DNA of 64,000 nucleotides from contig CAKNFP010000001.1 in the NCBI GenBank assembly GCA_930633525.1, forward strand, positions 3,905,501 through 3,969,500, in the 5' to 3' direction. Source of the DNA: Hyphomicrobiales bacterium (lineage in GTDB: Bacteria; Pseudomonadota; Alphaproteobacteria; Rhizobiales; Beijerinckiaceae). Below are positions 63,388-64,000 of the stretch, piece after piece. The notes beneath the pieces were generated by a model that was given only the letters and a program-made list of their open reading frames with translations, was not told the origin of the DNA and made no database searches. How positions within the stretch are numbered: the stretch's first letter is position 1; every line of letters begins with the position of its first letter. Position numbers and translations under genes: made by a program.

Positions 63388-63915
63388 ATGAGCGACCCCC
63401 GGACGAGTGGACGTATCGAACCCAGCCTGTCGACACCTGAGGCAGAAACCGTGCCGCACCCACCGGCAGCACAGCCCGAGACGCGTCCGGCACCGCCGCC
63501 GCCTCAGCCCCCAGCCGAGACGCGGGTTGCCCCCCCGCCCCATCCGGCGCCTCAGCCGGCTCCGCGTCCCGCCCCGGCAGCGGCGCCCCAGGCTGCCCAG
63601 CCGCCTGCACAAGCCGTCCCAGCGAGCCAGCGCCCTGGCCTCGACCAGTTGGCGCGCATCGAGGAAAAGGCGGCCCGCATCGAGGAAAAATTCGCGCGCT
63701 CCGAGGCCTTGATGCTGCGGCTCGAGGCGCAGATCGAGAAATCGACCGGCATTACCGGTTCCCTGGCACGCCAGGAGGATGTCGCGGCGGTCGACTATCG
63801 CGTCAGCCGGCTTCCCGGTTACGGTGCTCTCATTGGTGTCGCTGCACTGGCCGCCATCGGCGGCGCGGTGATCGCCCTCATCCTTCTCCGCTACGCAGGA
63901 GGCCTTGGCCTATGA
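63388..63915 (+). CDS. Proline-rich protein with C-terminal membrane anchor
   Basis: This 175-residue protein has a Pro/Ala/Gln-rich N-terminal 80 residues (APPPPQPPAET, APQPAPRPAPAAAP). A short coiled coil follows (ARIEEKAARIEEKFARSEALMLRLEAQIE in pieces), then one C-terminal membrane helix (GALIGVAALAAIGGAVIALILL). I do not recognise the family. Its stop overlaps the pgk start (ATGA), so it is translationally coupled to pgk. Polyproline stretches make it a likely EF-P-dependent protein. Confidence 0.78.
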   Translation: MSDPRTSGRIEPSLSTPEAETVPHPPAAQPETRPAPPPPQPPAETRVAPPPHPAPQPAPRPAPAAAPQAAQPPAQAVPASQRPGLDQLARIEEKAARIEEKFARSEALMLRLEAQIEKSTGITGSLARQEDVAAVDYRVSRLPGYGALIGVAALAAIGGAVIALILLRYAGGLGL

Positions 63916-64000
63916 CCTCGTTCCGCACCCTCGACGAAGCGCCGGTGAAGGGGCAGCGCGTGCTTGTGCGCGTCGACATCAACGTCCCGATGGAAGATGG
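63912..64000 (+). CDS. pgk: Phosphoglycerate kinase, N-terminal fragment
   Basis: The first 29 codons are present before the window ends: MTSFRTLDEAPVKGQ, then RVLVRVDINVPMEDG. RVDINVPM is the pgk N-terminal substrate-binding signature. The start overlaps the preceding gene by 4 nt. Confidence 0.92.
   Translation, partial: MTSFRTLDEAPVKGQRVLVRVDINVPMED

Overview
The window is 64 kb of GC-rich, densely packed chromosome from an alphaproteobacterium, most likely Hyphomicrobiales (Rhizobiales). The evidence is the CtrA/SciP/ChpT cell-cycle set with GANTC (CcrM) sites in its promoters, Irr-type iron boxes at bfd/bfr, small families typical of the order (DUF1134, DUF2849, DUF934, DUF4164), a Rhodobacter-type phospholipid N-methyltransferase, and rhizobial-style palindromic intergenic repeats. 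I cannot name the genus. There are no insertion sequences, prophage, CRISPR arrays, rRNA genes or recognisable tRNA genes.

Layout. 0-0.7 kb: 3' end of a metal P-type ATPase and a DUF805 protein. 0.8-9 kb: a catabolic island with a CUT1-type ABC importer, a ROK regulator, a metallo-beta-lactamase-fold hydrolase and, inside the transporter operon, an argininosuccinate-lyase-like enzyme. 9-11 kb: pmtA and mnmA. 11.4-22.6 kb: cell-cycle and signalling block (sciP, a stand-alone FlbD-like Fis protein, two membrane/methyltransferase genes, fliJ-like, ctrA, then a chemotaxis-like operon chpT-cheA-cheW-cheY-cheB-cheR). 22.7-26.5 kb: cysQ, DUF1134, a coiled-coil membrane protein and an iron-permease-family protein.

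26.5-38.5 kb: one coherent sulphur block on the minus strand. sbp-cysT-cysW-cysA imports sulfate; cysG-DUF2849-cysI-cysH-DUF934-cysD-cysNC makes siroheme, activates sulfate and reduces it to sulfide. A palindromic repeat lies in frame inside the 5' part of cysH. Divergent from this, 38.9-42.2 kb carries a cysteine-rich small reading frame, a 68-residue conserved protein and the methionine importer metNIQ, preceded by a long perfect stem. Sulphur uptake and methionine uptake therefore share one neighbourhood and perhaps one regulatory logic.

42.5-47.6 kb: a class III cyclase, elongation factor P with its modification enzymes EpmA and EpmB, and ArfB. 47.8-49 kb: bfd and bfr, each with an Irr-type iron control element. 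49-54 kb: glutathione transferase, MarR-type regulator, glycine-zipper lipoprotein, and an MBOAT plus SGNH-like pair that probably O-acylates a surface glycan. 54-57 kb: gamma-glutamyltransferase and a 2-hydroxyacid dehydrogenase. 57-60 kb: ymdB, 5-formyl-THF cyclo-ligase, 6S RNA, zapA, DUF4164. 60-64 kb: tkt, gap, a proline-rich membrane protein and the start of pgk.

Best candidates for something new: the cysteine-rich small reading frame with a downstream hairpin (38893-39084), the structured metN leader (39302-39366), the repeat embedded in cysH (30837-30945), and the lyase inside a sugar-type ABC operon (4562-8985).
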